A stretch of 64,000 nt of DNA, taken from positions 2,423,001 through 2,487,000 of the forward strand of contig WPIO01000022.1 of assembly GCA_009760855.2 (NCBI GenBank), in the 5' to 3' direction. The stretch is from Cristatella mucedo. Taxonomy: Eukaryota; Bryozoa; Phylactolaemata; Cristatellidae. Made by a program: the position numbers and the translations under genes. Shown piece after piece: positions 1-11,459 of the stretch; the stretch's first letter is position 1, and each line of letters opens with the position of its first letter. The notes beneath the pieces were generated by a model. That model ran no database searches. It was not told where the DNA came from and saw nothing but the letters and a program-made list of their open reading frames with translations.

Positions 1-19
1 AGTCGCTGTCGGTGTGCAC

Positions 20-245
20 ACGGTATAGCCAAACACCTTCATTTCACACAAGCACAAGAAAGGGAGAAGCATGACTGAGTCAGGAGGGCAGTCGAGGACA
101 TGAGTAGCACAGAAGGAGCAGCTCTGGACGGCTGGAAAGGATGTGCCACAGTTGGCAGCAGCAGAGATAGGATGTCATTGCCAAAAGAACTGTGGAGGTG
201 AGCTTCGAAACAAAAACTTCTGTCGTCAGCAGTCTTCAGGCATAG
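20..245 (-). mobile_element. LINE-A 3' end fragment (reversed)
   Basis: The reverse complement matches the 3' untranslated end seen downstream of the reverse-transcriptase fragments at 17930-19150 and 42180-43690: a pyrimidine-rich stretch, then CTCCTGACTCAG, a run of CTT and TTC triplets, and a terminal GGCTAT. Similar pieces occur at 1285, 10040, 25085 and 60640. Only the 3' end is present, as expected for 5'-truncated retrotransposition. Confidence 0.6.
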
Positions 246-720
246 CAATGGAACAGCTGATTCATTGTCTGCAGAGGACGTGAAGCCACGAGCTCTAGTT
301 CTTGTTTGAGGCCTGACGACAGTATCGTCAGCACGTTTGTGTTTTCTGTGCTCTCCGTGCGGTCATCGCCATGTCAGGATGCTTTGCTCGCCATTCATGC
401 AGCCACTCATGCCGAGCCTCATCGTTTTACTCGTTTGCAGTAGCGAGTATGCCTTTTGGAAAAAATCTACCATGTTTGGCATTGTTGCACGTTGGGCATC
501 TTCGTTCGGCTGCAACCCGATAGCAGTAGATGGCAGGTCATGCTGAGCGGTACATAAGTGCCGGAAATTTATAGGCTTGAGTAGCGTGAACAGAGACTGC
601 GTGCAGCGTCATAAGCAGATGGTGATGGGCCAGCAGATTTCTGTAGGTGGCCTAGCATGAGCGCACAGCAGAGCTCAGCAGTTCGAGCTGTGCTCTCGAT
701 TGTTTTTTTTTTGCCAGCAG

Positions 721-723
<3 letters not shown>

Positions 724-780
<57 letters not shown>

Positions 781-782
781 GC
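724..782. repeat. (AT)n microsatellite
   Basis: About 59 bases of alternating AT, interrupted once by GTGT near 753. Confidence 0.95.
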
Positions 783-939
783 AATATATAATATATCTAT
801 TTAGAGAGAGAGAGAGAGCTGGTTAATGATGGAGATGCTGAGGATTATGAGAATAACCTGTGAGGTCAACTAGCCGTTGGCATGATCGCCATTAAATGAT
901 TTTACTCGAACGGCCCTTCGGTGTATGATTCATGAAAAT

Positions 940-1085
940 TCAACCCAGGGTTATGGTGCTTGCATGTCGTGGCCCAGGTCGTGGGTTTGAGTCCTGCAGC
1001 AGGCAATCCTTTATTGCTTGAGTGCAAGTGGAATGAGCCACTAATGCTCTTGATTAGTAGTTATTAATGGTTATTAGTAATTAGC
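940..1085 (+). mobile_element. SINE-2 copy (tRNA-derived)
   Basis: Contains a box-B-like GGGTTTGAGTCCTGCAGC followed by a CAGGCAATCCTTTATTGC body that recurs at 40453-40615, 41318, 48822 and (reversed) 27114. The box A part is degraded. A retroposed, non-coding copy. Confidence 0.6.
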
Positions 1086-1284
1086 TCTGGTCAAGCCACG
1101 AGATATACTGAAGATATGAGTGACAGAAGTGGGCATACAGTAAGAAAGAATTGCAGCCACCGCTGTTTTTGTCGTGCCGACGATCTGGCCAGCCCTGGTT
1201 GCCTCGTGTAGGTGTAACTATCTCCATCTGTAACTCGACGAAGTGGCAAAGACTTGGCTGACGTTATTTGCTGGGCAGTTTTCT

Positions 1285-1565
1285 TGTGCTCCCGCTCAAA
1301 GCTTAAGTGGCTTTTCGGTGCGCATATGCTGATAGCCAACAGACTTCATCTCACGAAGCGAAGGGAAAGTGAGAAGCATAGCTGAGTCAGAAGGACAGTC
1401 AGGGAAGTGAGTAGAAGGATAGCGTAGCAGCTCAGGAAGGCTGGAGACGATGTGTCACAGTCGGTAGCAGAAGAATAGATGTCGCTGCGTAAGATTTGTG
1501 GAGGTGAGTTCCGCAGTCTAGGACCTGCAGAGCAAAAGCTTCTGTCGCCGACAATCAAGCAGTGA
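1285..1565 (-). mobile_element. LINE-A 3' end fragment (reversed)
   Basis: Same 3'-end sequence as 20-245 in the same orientation. It is recognised by GCTGAGTCAG, the CACAGTCGGTAGCAG segment and the GTGGAGGTGAGTTC segment, the reverse of the tail of the LINE at 17930-19150. Confidence 0.65.
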
Positions 1566-2068
1566 AAGAATCTTACAGCTAGCGGGTGTCACCACCAGCA
1601 CTCTCTCTGGGCAATCCATCCGTGCATTAATTCATCCTTTGCCTGATTGGCTTCTTGTGCCCTCGAAATGCACTGCTTCTGCTTACGTTTGCATGCTCTG
1701 CTGCCCAAATGGCAGGCCAGGCTTACCGGTCGGGCTCTGGTACAGCTGTTACCCCCCCCCCTCCATCCACCCACCCTTGGCCAATTCTTTCAACGTGACC
1801 ACGTGGCTCCTCTTCGTCCTGCGGTTGCTGTCCCAGTTGCAGTTCACACGGCCCCCCTGATTGCATCGAGGCTTCTCAAGCGCATTAAAAGCTCTGGTCA
1901 TCAGAAAAGCTTTTCGAGGATACGATACACTTGAGTCAGTTTACTCATTCCTTGGTCTGGCACCCAGTGTTAGCTGGAGTGTCCCACCACCGAGCTCTGG
2001 TTTATGCATTTTCGAATAGTGTGCCCGACCGAGGCTGCTCCGTTTCTCGACGACTCACCATGTTTCAG

Positions 2069-2356
2069 CCGAGGTGAACTCCTCCATCTCTAATGAAACC
2101 ATTAAGCAAAGCCAGAGCAGCCAAAATTACACCAGCAGCAGCAGCATTCCGGTTAACATCAGCTCCAGCGACGTCAGCTCCTCCTCCGCTGCTGATCTAA
2201 GTGACACCACCATCACGTCCACCGCCAACATGAGCAGCTCCACGGACTTCATGACCACAGACAGCAGCAGCACCGCCGGTGAAGATGCTGCTAGCTCAAG
2301 CAGTACTACGGTGACCAGCCTTCACTACGTCAGTAGTACTATCGGCAGCTCAAGTG
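2069..2356 (+). CDS. RPTP exon e1: Ser/Thr-rich ectodomain
   Basis: Begins after acceptor TGTTTCAG and ends before donor GTGAGC; phase 1 on both sides, 288 bases, residues 1-96. The translation is almost all Ser and Thr with Asp and Ala, and has five N-X-S/T sequons (NSS, NET, NYT, NIS, NMS). This predicts a heavily O- and N-glycosylated stalk outside the cell. Because the exon is symmetrical it can be skipped or duplicated without a frameshift, as in the variable exons of CD45. The open frame continues past 2356 only into intron sequence that is also found after e2. The partial first codon shows that an upstream exon exists. Confidence 0.82.
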
Positions 2357-2593
2357 GTGAGCCCAACGCAAGCTATTTGCTTGAGCTCCGTGGCTGCCTC
2401 GAGGCTGCATGGCACTTGCAGCAGCCTGGCTTCTCTTGCAGCTTGCTCTGCTGCGCTGCCATGGCTGCTGTGGCACTTGAGCAGTGCCAGGTAGCTGTGC
2501 ATTCGTCGCCAGGGTGCGCTCGCGAGGAGCCCTGCTTGGCGCCGATCGGTTGCAATAGGTCCGGTTCAGGTCGCCGAGGAGAGCTTAGTGTAT

Positions 2594-2731
2594 ATATAAA
2601 TATAGTAGCTCGTGTTTATTGCACCCCAAGAGAACACAATATCTATCCTGGTGCTTCATATGTGCAACAGGGTCGAGCCCACGACAGCGGTTGTTACAGC
2701 GAGCACCTTACCCCTGGGCCAAACCAGGCCG
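2594..2731 (-). mobile_element. SINE-1 copy (tRNA-derived, reversed)
   Basis: The reverse strand reads a box-A-like TGGCCCAGGGGTAAGG, box-B-like GTGGGCTCGACCC, then CATATGAAGCACC and the hairpin tail. Its duplicate lies at 5944-6081, so this insertion predates the most recent copying of the block. Confidence 0.75.
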
Positions 2732-2914
2732 GCGGCTGTGACGATCATCGTCGACACGGTAGCTGAAACATGACCTCAGTAGCTTCCCAGGAATCTTGCA
2801 AGAGTAGGTGTGTGCGGCCTGATCCGGAAGTGGGGCTTTCGGTCTTGACACCTCGACTGTGCTAGCAGCACTGAGCCCAGAGGCTGCCTGCCCAGGCATC
2901 CGATAGACTGCTTA

Positions 2915-3014
2915 GGCTTCTGGTGGGCTACCCCGGCTTCCGGTGGGCTGGCCTGGCTTCCGGTAGGCTGGCCTGGCTTCCGGTAGGCTGCCCTTGCTTC
3001 CGATGGGCTGCCCC
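2915..3014 (+). repeat. 20-bp minisatellite, five units
   Basis: Five tandem 20-base units of consensus GGCTTCCGGTAGGCTGGCCT with few changes. The paralogous copy at 6265-6384 has six units. Confidence 0.93.
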
Positions 3015-3525
3015 TGCTCGATTGAAAAAGAAAAGGGCTTGCTGTGCCAACCACCCCGAGCTGCTGCTGACAACTCGTAGCTGTTCGTGTCTTGGCCATG
3101 AAGGTCAGTATATCGTAGTGGTGGCTCACGTCGACCAGCCGCCACGCAGTCGCCCACCGGTGGGGCCACCGGGCAGTACACCTCCGAATGAAAGGCTTAG
3201 TGAGATTTCGCTACGGTTCGTTCCCATGTGCAGGGAAAGAGTTTCTTACCTATTGTAGCATTGGTGCTTAAAGCTGCATTTACACGGCAGACTTTCCTCC
3301 TGACAGACGCCAACTTTCCTCCTAGTCAGGACGTTTACGTGACAGGTTTAGTCCTGCCTACGACAGATGCGATGTATGGTGACGTAGTAGCCCAAATCTG
3401 TGAGGAATCTGTCCAAAATCTGTGGGTAAAGTCTGCCGAGTAAGTGCAGTTTTACTCTGCTCGGAACTTCGCCATCCGTGCAGTCGCTGCCACCAAGTGG
3501 CTGAAGCTCCTTTTCCTTCTTTCAT

Positions 3526-4764
<1,239 letters not shown>

Positions 4765-5380
4765 ATCCTCCATTGGTCGGACCTGGAGGGCATTTTGTGC
4801 TGCTTGGCTGTCCTACCCTGCCCTTCAGCCTTTTCTATGATTTGCTGACTCTGGCAAGGATATGGTCTGGCTTCTTCCTCGTCTCAATCCTGCCTGCACC
4901 TATTATGTTAGTATTGTTGGATTGGTCAACAGTTTTTTTATCCGGCCTCCTGCTGTGCTCACTGAAACATACAGTTGGTCTTCTTTGTATGAAAGTATTT
5001 GTCATAGTGCAATTCTCAAAATTAAACCGACCATACTGCCTAAATGGTAGAGGGCTCCTGATGCACCTGGAGCCTGCTCGCCTTCGTGTTGGTATTTAGG
5101 GGATCTGCCGGATTCAATAAAGTAGCCAAAGCACTGACCTAACTTCAGTATCAAACTGCTACACAATTTAGATGTATGATTAGTATGCAATCTATTATAA
5201 TGTCTTTCTGATTTTTGAATTTGTCCAGCTTGGAAGGCGGTTCACTATGAAAACCTGGGAACATTCTTTGCTAGAATGGTAATTAGCAACTATTCCTAGA
5301 CGAATAGCAAAGCTGTGCATGAGCGTAACTTGCCTTTAATCAGATCGGTAAGCTTCGTAGTGAACTTTTAACTTCCACAG

Positions 5381-5614
5381 ATAGCAACAACAGCACCGCC
5401 GACGTAGATACCACTAGCACTAGTAGTTCATCCGAGACCAATCTCGCCGTGAGTACTACCAACAGCTCAAGCAGTGAGTCCAGTGGCAACACCTATGGGA
5501 CAAGTAGTTCGACAACTGCAGCCACTAACGCCTCTATTAGCAGCAGCAGTGCCAGCACTGCTGCTGAAATGACGGTTAACAGCACCACTAGCACGATTCC
5601 GGACGACACGTCAG
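5381..5614 (+). CDS. RPTP exon e2: Ser/Thr-rich ectodomain
   Basis: Begins after acceptor ACTTCCACAG and ends before donor GTATGC; phase 1 both sides, 234 bases, residues 97-174. Like e1 it codes for Ser/Thr-rich sequence with sequons NNS, NST, NSS, NAS and NST. It joins e1 in frame and splices directly in phase to the transmembrane exon. The flanking introns of e1 and e2 are paralogous, so this exon probably arose with e1 by tandem duplication. It ends about four residues before the membrane span. A minority of Asp and Glu makes the stalk acidic. Confidence 0.85.
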
Positions 5615-5943
5615 GTATGCTCCTTATCGAGAAACCGACCTGTCGAGAAGGATGTGCCAGCCTTGTGCACAGCTCTCGGTGTATGGATTTTTCGGATCAT
5701 TGCCGCACTGGATCTGGCTTTGCTGTTTGCTCACGCTCTATGGCTGCCTCGAGGCTGCATGGCACTTGCAGCAGCCCGGCTTCTCTTGCAGCTTGCTCTG
5801 CTGCGCTGCCATGGCTGCTGTGGCACTTGAGCAGTGCCAGGTAGCTGTGCATTCGTCGCCAGGGTGCGCTCGCGAGGAGCCCTGCTTGGCGCCGATCGGT
5901 TGCAATAGGTCCGGTTCAGGTCGCCGAGGAGAGCTTAGTGTAT

Positions 5944-6081
5944 ATATAAATATAGTAGCTCGTGTTTATTGCACCCCAAGAGAACACAATATCTATCCTG
6001 GTGCTTCATATGTGCCGCAGGGTCGAGCCCACGACAGCGGTTGTTACAGCGAGCACCTTACCCCTGGGCCAAACCAGGCCG
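5944..6081 (-). mobile_element. SINE-1 copy inside duplicated block
   Basis: Duplicate of the SINE at 2594-2731, differing by about two bases. Shared by both blocks and so older than their last homogenisation. Confidence 0.75.
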
Positions 6082-6264
6082 GCGGCTGTGACGATCATCG
6101 TCGACACGGTAGCTGAAACGTGACCTCAGTAGCTTCCCAGGAATCTTGCTAGAGTAGGTGTGTGCGGCCTGATCCGGAAGTGGGGCTTTCGGTCTTGACA
6201 CCTCGACTGTGCTAGCAGCACTGAGCCCAGAGGCTGCCTGCCCAGGCATCCGATAGACTGCTTA

Positions 6265-6384
6265 GGCTTCTGGTAGGCTACCCCGGCTTCCGGTAGGCTG
6301 GCCTGGCTTCCGGTAGGCTGGCCTGGCTTCCGGTAGGCTGGCCTGGCTTCCGGTAGGCTGCCCTTGCTTCCGATGGGCTGCCCC
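6265..6384 (+). repeat. 20-bp minisatellite, six units
   Basis: Six units of the same 20-base repeat as 2915-3014, one more than the paralogue. Confidence 0.93.
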
Positions 6385-6944
6385 TGCTCGATTGAAAAAG
6401 AAAAGGGCTTGCTGTGCCAACCACCCCGAGCTGCTGCTGACAACTCGTAGCTGTTCGTGTCTTGGCCATGAAGGTCAGTATATCAGAGTGGTGGCTCACC
6501 TCACCCGGCTGCCAAAAGCAGCCACCCACTGGTAGCCGCAGGTGGTGCCACCTGGGCTACCAGTATGCTGCGCTCCACATTCCGGATGGTTGTGTCTCCG
6601 AGTGGGATTGGTGGGATTTTTCTATGGTTCTTTCCCGTGTGTCCGAGTGCGATGAAAGACTTTCCCTACCTATGGTGGTGTTGATGCCTTCCTCTCCTTG
6701 GACCATCACTCGTCCGGGCAGTTGCTGCCGTCAAGCCGGCACCAGCTTCTGGTTCTTTCCTTCATTCCTGGGTTCCCCCTTTCCTCCTTCCTCTTCCTCC
6801 TGCTTTTTTTTGTGCTCTGTTAATTTGCAAATACTCAGCTCCTTGGTAAACTGAGCCTGCAGGTAGGGGCGCCAGTAGTGCTTTTGGGCATTAGTGGTAC
6901 ACAGTAGGGGGCCTGGGTCAGATGGCTTCGGCCTCCTTTGATTT

Positions 6945-7705
6945 CCGGCCGGAGGGCATTTTGTGCTGCTTGGCTGTCCTACCCTGCCCTTCAGCCTTTC
7001 CTATTATTGGCTGCCTCTGGCAAGGAAATGGTGGTCTGGTCCCCCTTCCTGGGCTTATACCTGCCTGCACCTATTATGTCCGTGCTGTTGGATCGGTTAA
7101 CTGAATTTTTTTCTGCACTGCTCACTGATACATGCAGTTGCTAGTATTTCTTTTTCTTGTATTTTCCTTTAAACATATAATTAATTTATATAGTGCCCAA
7201 GAGAACTTGATCTCTATTCAGGTGCTTCACATATGCCTTGGGATTCGAGCCCACGACCTCAGCCAGACCTTGGTCGGGTGAGAACCTTAACCGCTGGACC
7301 AAACCAGCCTTTCCTTGCATGCTAGTATTTGTCATAGGGCAGTTCTCAAAATGAAACCGACCATTCTGCCTACAATGATGCAGGGCTGCTGATGTGCTTG
7401 GTGCCTGCTTGCCCTCGTGATGGTGGTTGGGCGGGGTCTGCCTGTTCTAATAACTTAGCCGGAGCACTTACCTAACACCAGTATCCTACTGCTACACGAT
7501 TCAGATGTATGATCAATACATAATCTGTTACGATGTCTTTACGATTTGTAAACTTGTGCAGCTTGGAAGTTTGGTTACAATGGCAATCAGTCCACATTTT
7601 TTTGAAATTGCGGTAAATAGCAACCAGTCCTAGACAAATAGCAAGGCTGTGCGTGAGCATAACTTGCTTTTAATCAGATCGATGAACTCTGCAGTGCACT
7701 AGAAA
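6945..7705. repeat. Older paralogue of 4785-5380 (about 80% identical)
   Basis: Collinear with 4785-5380: shared GGAGGGCATTTTGTGCTGCT start, ATTTGTCATAG, and CTTTTAATCAGATCG near the end, with many substitutions. The main length difference is the SINE at 7150-7319. It completes the downstream part of the tandem exon-plus-intron duplication. Confidence 0.85.
7150..7319 (-). mobile_element. SINE-1 insertion with target-site duplication
   Basis: A reversed SINE-1 flanked by the 11-base direct repeat TGCTAGTATTT (7139-7149 and 7320-7330). The reverse strand shows box A TGGTCCAGCGGTTAAGG, box B GTGGGCTCGAATCCC and the conserved tail. The paralogous intron (around 4985-4995) has no insertion at the matching position, so this copy arrived after the duplication. 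Confidence 0.88.
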
Positions 7706-10035
7706 CTGCCTAGAAAGAGATTCAGTACTCGTGGGATCCGATGCAAACGTCTTATTATTATTAATATTATTATTATGTGACAACCCAAAATGTCGCACCT
7801 GTGAGTCAGTTGGCACGCACGCCTGTCAATGAGCGTGACTGTGCCCTATCGGCAAACCACCGGGCAATCGTCGGTGGCGTTCGATGCCCCTTCGATGCGT
7901 CGAGGCATCCGAAGCACCCAAAGCCTCGATCGTTCTCGCTCGCATGCTATGCTCGGGTGCAAGCACCAGTTCTTGCTCGCTCGCGAGGCTGCTCGTAGCC
8001 GAACCTCTCGTCGGTGCTGTTAGCAGACCCAAACGCTCACCACTCACCCAGAATAGGCCAACTGAAATGGCCGGTTATGTCGCTAGAGGTCCCGGCCCTG
8101 GTCAGTTTCTTATATGCTGTAGTGTGCCTTCCAAATCTGCTTGAGCTAATTTCGTAACCGTGTTACCTGACAATAAGAGACAGTGCTGTACGTGTTGTTG
8201 TGTCAGTGGCTGTGCACTGAGTGATTGTTGACATGCATCGGGTGCTAATCGTGGGTAGCCTTCGACTGGGTGCCTGCTATATGCTGTAGAATCTGAAACT
8301 TTGCCGTGGTCCTTCTTAATTGACATGCCCCCTGTCGTTGCATGGTCACAGTTGATCGGTGAGTAGAGCCTACTCATGTGTGACTTTGCAGGCTGAACTC
8401 CTGTCCATCCCTAGCCTCTCTGCTGAGTCAGAAGTCCTTGATTTTGGTTGCTCGTTGATGCCAAGCTTGGTTGCAGAGGCGATCTTTGTATTGATGCATC
8501 GGTGATTTACCTTAGTGACCCCAAATTTGGCACATGTTCGTTGCCACTTCCTTACGCGTATACAGTACACTTTGCCACGTACACATGCTGCGTTGTTTGC
8601 TCTAATGGTGAGCCACTGTGCAGATCCGATTCGTGCACAGCATGTTTTGTCTCATTGGGGGGGAGGTGTGCATGGACTGTGGCAGGGTTATTTAATACTT
8701 CATATATTTACTATTGGTGAAAGGGAAGTGTTGGTGTCGGTGCTTCCTGCCTGCCACAGGACCCGAGCCTCATGTCGAACCCATGCATTCTCAAAGTATG
8801 TGGAACAAACGAAAGGGCTGGGCCTGAGCAAACATAGGCTTGAGCATGGAATGCAGTCACTGAAATGCCTGCTGAATGAGGGGCCGTTCAAAACCAGCAT
8901 GGAGGCATTTAGATGTTAGCTGACAGCAGTTAGTTAGAGCTGTGCATTTGTGTGGCACCGTGGAAGTAGCTGGCTAACCGTGGCCCTCCTTCAACCTACT
9001 CTTGGGCTCTGTCCTTGCCCGTGGGAAGAGGAGCTGCCGTCACATGACCAGACCGAGATTCGCAGCTTGGGCATAGCTGTGGCATGCACCTACAATGCAG
9101 CTGCCTCCGAGCAGTGGATGAAGCTGAGTGGCTCAATTAACCGAGCCCTACATCAAGTGCAGCAGCCATTTTGTGGATGGCTGGTTTTACGTAGGCAGCT
9201 GCTCCACTGGCTTCCGCTGCAGTTATTTTGTCTGTGCGGCATGGTTCGGTTGATGCTGAGGGTCGACACCTGCAAACCTTGAGAGGAGGGAATCTATGAG
9301 GACTTGATGAGCTTTTTAACCATGATATTTTAGCCAGCCAGTCCTCTGTCGGTTGGTGAGCATGGCAATGGCTCATTAGCAAACGGAAGAGCCTTGAAAG
9401 AGATTAAGTTCTCTGAGGGTGCTTTATCGAGTGTATTATTATTATTATTGCTATTATTTGGCAATTCAACCCCCCATGCGGCTTTGTGGCTTTGATAGTG
9501 ATCTCTGTGTGGGAGTGGCTGCTCCCACACAGAGACCACTAGCAGGTAATGGTGGGTGGTGCAACTGTCGATGAGGGCCACGCCCAGCTTTTCCTGCAGC
9601 TGGCCCAAGAGCAAGCCTCGAGAGCAGGATCACTATTACTCACAAGCTTCCGGTGCCCTACCCGGAGGTCTGCCTTAATGCTGCTTAGGAATGCTGGCAC
9701 CTTTAGCTGAATAGACAGGCTGCCCTCTGGCACTGGCTCTCACCAGAATGGTCACTTCAGTATTCTGCTGATGTTGGGTAAATATGGCACTCATGGGAGT
9801 AACCGGCACTGTTGGTCCAGCCGTGCGTGCAGGCCTGGCCTCTGGTCCCTTTATGAACTGCCTGGAGCTATAGACCTGCAATGCTGGCAATCCATGCGGT
9901 CTTGCATGGCTATGCACAGCAGCAGCTTCAGCGAAAGAGTACTTCGAGCAGCGATTTCGGCGCCTTTGTGCGCAAGCCCATTGTGCGGGCAAGCCCTGTT
10001 GGACCATGCATCCATGTGAACTGGATCGGCCTCGA
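7706..10035. other. Intron sequence without recognised genes
   Basis: Part of the 11.7 kb intron between e2 and e3. Contains an ATT run (7753-7776), a LINE-B tail remnant ending in ATT repeats (9380-9450), and an 18-bp stem hairpin at 9498-9539. Several ORFs of 60-134 codons occur on both strands but none shows a recognisable domain. Confidence 0.6.
9498..9539. repeat. Short hairpin, 18-bp arms
   Basis: Arms 9498-9515 and 9522-9539 are inverted repeats with one mismatch (GTGATCTCTGTGTGGGAG against CTCCCACACAGAGACCAC) around a 6-base loop. Confidence 0.85.
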
Positions 10036-10039
10036 ATTC

Positions 10040-10200
10040 TCACCATGCTTCGACATCTCTCCTGCTGCCGACTGTGGTACAGACTTGCCAGACGTCCTGA
10101 GCTGCTACTTTGATGCTACTCACTTCCTCGACTGAACCCCTGACTCAGCTATGCTTCTCACACCCACTTGGTCCCTGCGGCTTTGCTGAGTTACTGTTGG
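10040..10200 (+). mobile_element. LINE-A 3' end fragment
   Basis: Matches the tail of the LINE at 17930-19150: GAGCTGCTACTTTGATGC, CTCACTTCCTCGACTG and GACTCAGCTATGCTTCTCAC. Confidence 0.6.
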
Positions 10201-10354
10201 AGAGACATTGTATTACATAGGGTGGACAAGGGCTGGTAACTAGATGTGATTGTGGTCCCTGCATCTTCAGCCCTTTGAGATGTGCCTTACGTAATCACCA
10301 TTTAGCGGTTCACTCACATGCTCGCATCACAGTTTAGTCTTTGGCTTGGTTAAG

Positions 10355-11290
10355 GATAGACGTCGAGAAAATACTGAAGACATTGGTCCGGAAATCGAAT
10401 GTTTGTTTAGCATACCTTTCAAAAGACAAATATGTTAGAAGTGGCATCAAAAGTTTTGACGATATCCTCAAAAAAGGAAGAATGATTACACAAACCCTAT
10501 CTAACCAGGAAGTAAACCGGAAGCAGAATATATACAAATAAAAAAATAATGATCTCAGCATCATAAGCAACTTGTGGCCCAACTTTTTGAAAATGTGTTG
10601 ATCGAAGCACATGTGTGCAGCTTGTTAAGGTGAATGCTTGTGACTCTTAAACAGCTTCATTAACAGTGTAGCTTTGTACCCTGCAAAATCAATGATTCGG
10701 CCAATATTTCAAGGATCAATTATTCGCAATGTGAGTTCAGTTCTGCTTGCACAGTAATACAGTAGTTTACTTCTGACTTCGGTTGAGTAAGTATTGTTAC
10801 GTGTGTCATCAAACATCCTGAAGCTATATTCTCGGTAATCACGGATAGTTATAGTGATATTTATCAAACCAAAACCAGAACTAAACTACCGCAGTGGTGT
10901 GAAGAGCTAAACTGACATTCACAATTTCACACTGATCAATAAAGTATTGGCTGAGTTATGGTTTTTACAATTCACAAAGCTACACTGTAAATGAAGCTGT
11001 TTACAAGTCACAAGCATTCACCTCAACAAGCTACAAACATGTAACTCGATCTACCAAGGTTCAACAGGCTGGGGCACATACGGTACTGAGGTCGGTAATT
11101 TTTTATTTGTAGGGTATGTTGCCTCCTGTTTATTTCCGGGATAGGCATGGTTGCACAATCATATTTTCTTTTCGCGTGCAAATCGTCAAACTTCCAATAT
11201 CATTTGTAACATGATTGTCTTTTGAAAGGTACTCAAAACAAGTACTTAATTTTTGGACAACAATCTTTTCATTACCTTCTCGACATTTAC
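10355..11290. mobile_element. Foldback (palindromic) element, about 935 bp
   Basis: The whole segment is an imperfect inverted repeat centred near 10822. The left arm (GTCGAGAAAATACTGAAG, ACCTTTCAAAAGACAAAT, GAATGCTTGTGACTC, AAACAGCTTCATT) is mirrored on the right. Arms are roughly three-quarters identical and almost no unique centre remains. A second copy, split by LINE DNA, occupies 41548-42118 and 44160-44475. No transposase is encoded, so this is a non-autonomous foldback or long-hairpin MITE. Confidence 0.82.
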
Positions 11291-11459
11291 CCTTACACAA
11301 CAGGTAGCCTGCTGCATTTGCACTCGTTCAGCTTTATCAGAATTCGTGCTGATCCAGTGGCTGGGCCACGTAGTGTATTGACCAGCATTAGTCTCCAGAT
11401 GCTCCGCCAGTAGAGGCTGATCATGCTTTGATCATCTATCTGTCCCTAGCTTAACGGCC

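Larger units (their letters stand above)
1..2068. other. Upstream intron or 5' flank without a recognised exon
   Basis: No exon with a start codon, signal peptide and phase-1 donor was recognised here, although the first visible exon needs one. The stretch holds two reversed LINE-A 3' ends (20-245, 1285-1565), a SINE-2 copy (940-1085), an (AT)n run (724-782) and a short GA run at 804. Short ORFs such as 1647-1934 have no recognisable features. Confidence 0.6.
2391..3140. repeat. Duplicated block, copy A (about 99% identical to 5741-6503)
   Basis: Intron sequence starting 35 bases after e1. It matches 5741-6503 with about seven substitutions plus one extra 20-bp minisatellite unit in the second copy. 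It includes a reversed SINE-1 and the minisatellite at 2915-3014. Confidence 0.93.
5741..6503. repeat. Duplicated block, copy B (about 99% identical to 2391-3140)
   Basis: Second copy of the block, beginning 127 bases after e2. It carries the reversed SINE-1 (5944-6081) and a six-unit minisatellite (6265-6384). Differences from copy A are only scattered single bases. Confidence 0.93.

Noticed and set aside
1639-1934. Signal-peptide exon of the phosphatase
   Set aside because: The ORFs here have hydrophobic stretches but no typical signal peptide followed by a phase-1 donor leading to 2069.
2357-2766. Continuation of the e1 reading frame to 2766
   Set aside because: The part after 2356 is duplicated after e2 at 5741 in a different frame and contains a reversed SINE. 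The donor GTGAGC at 2357 joins to e2 in phase.
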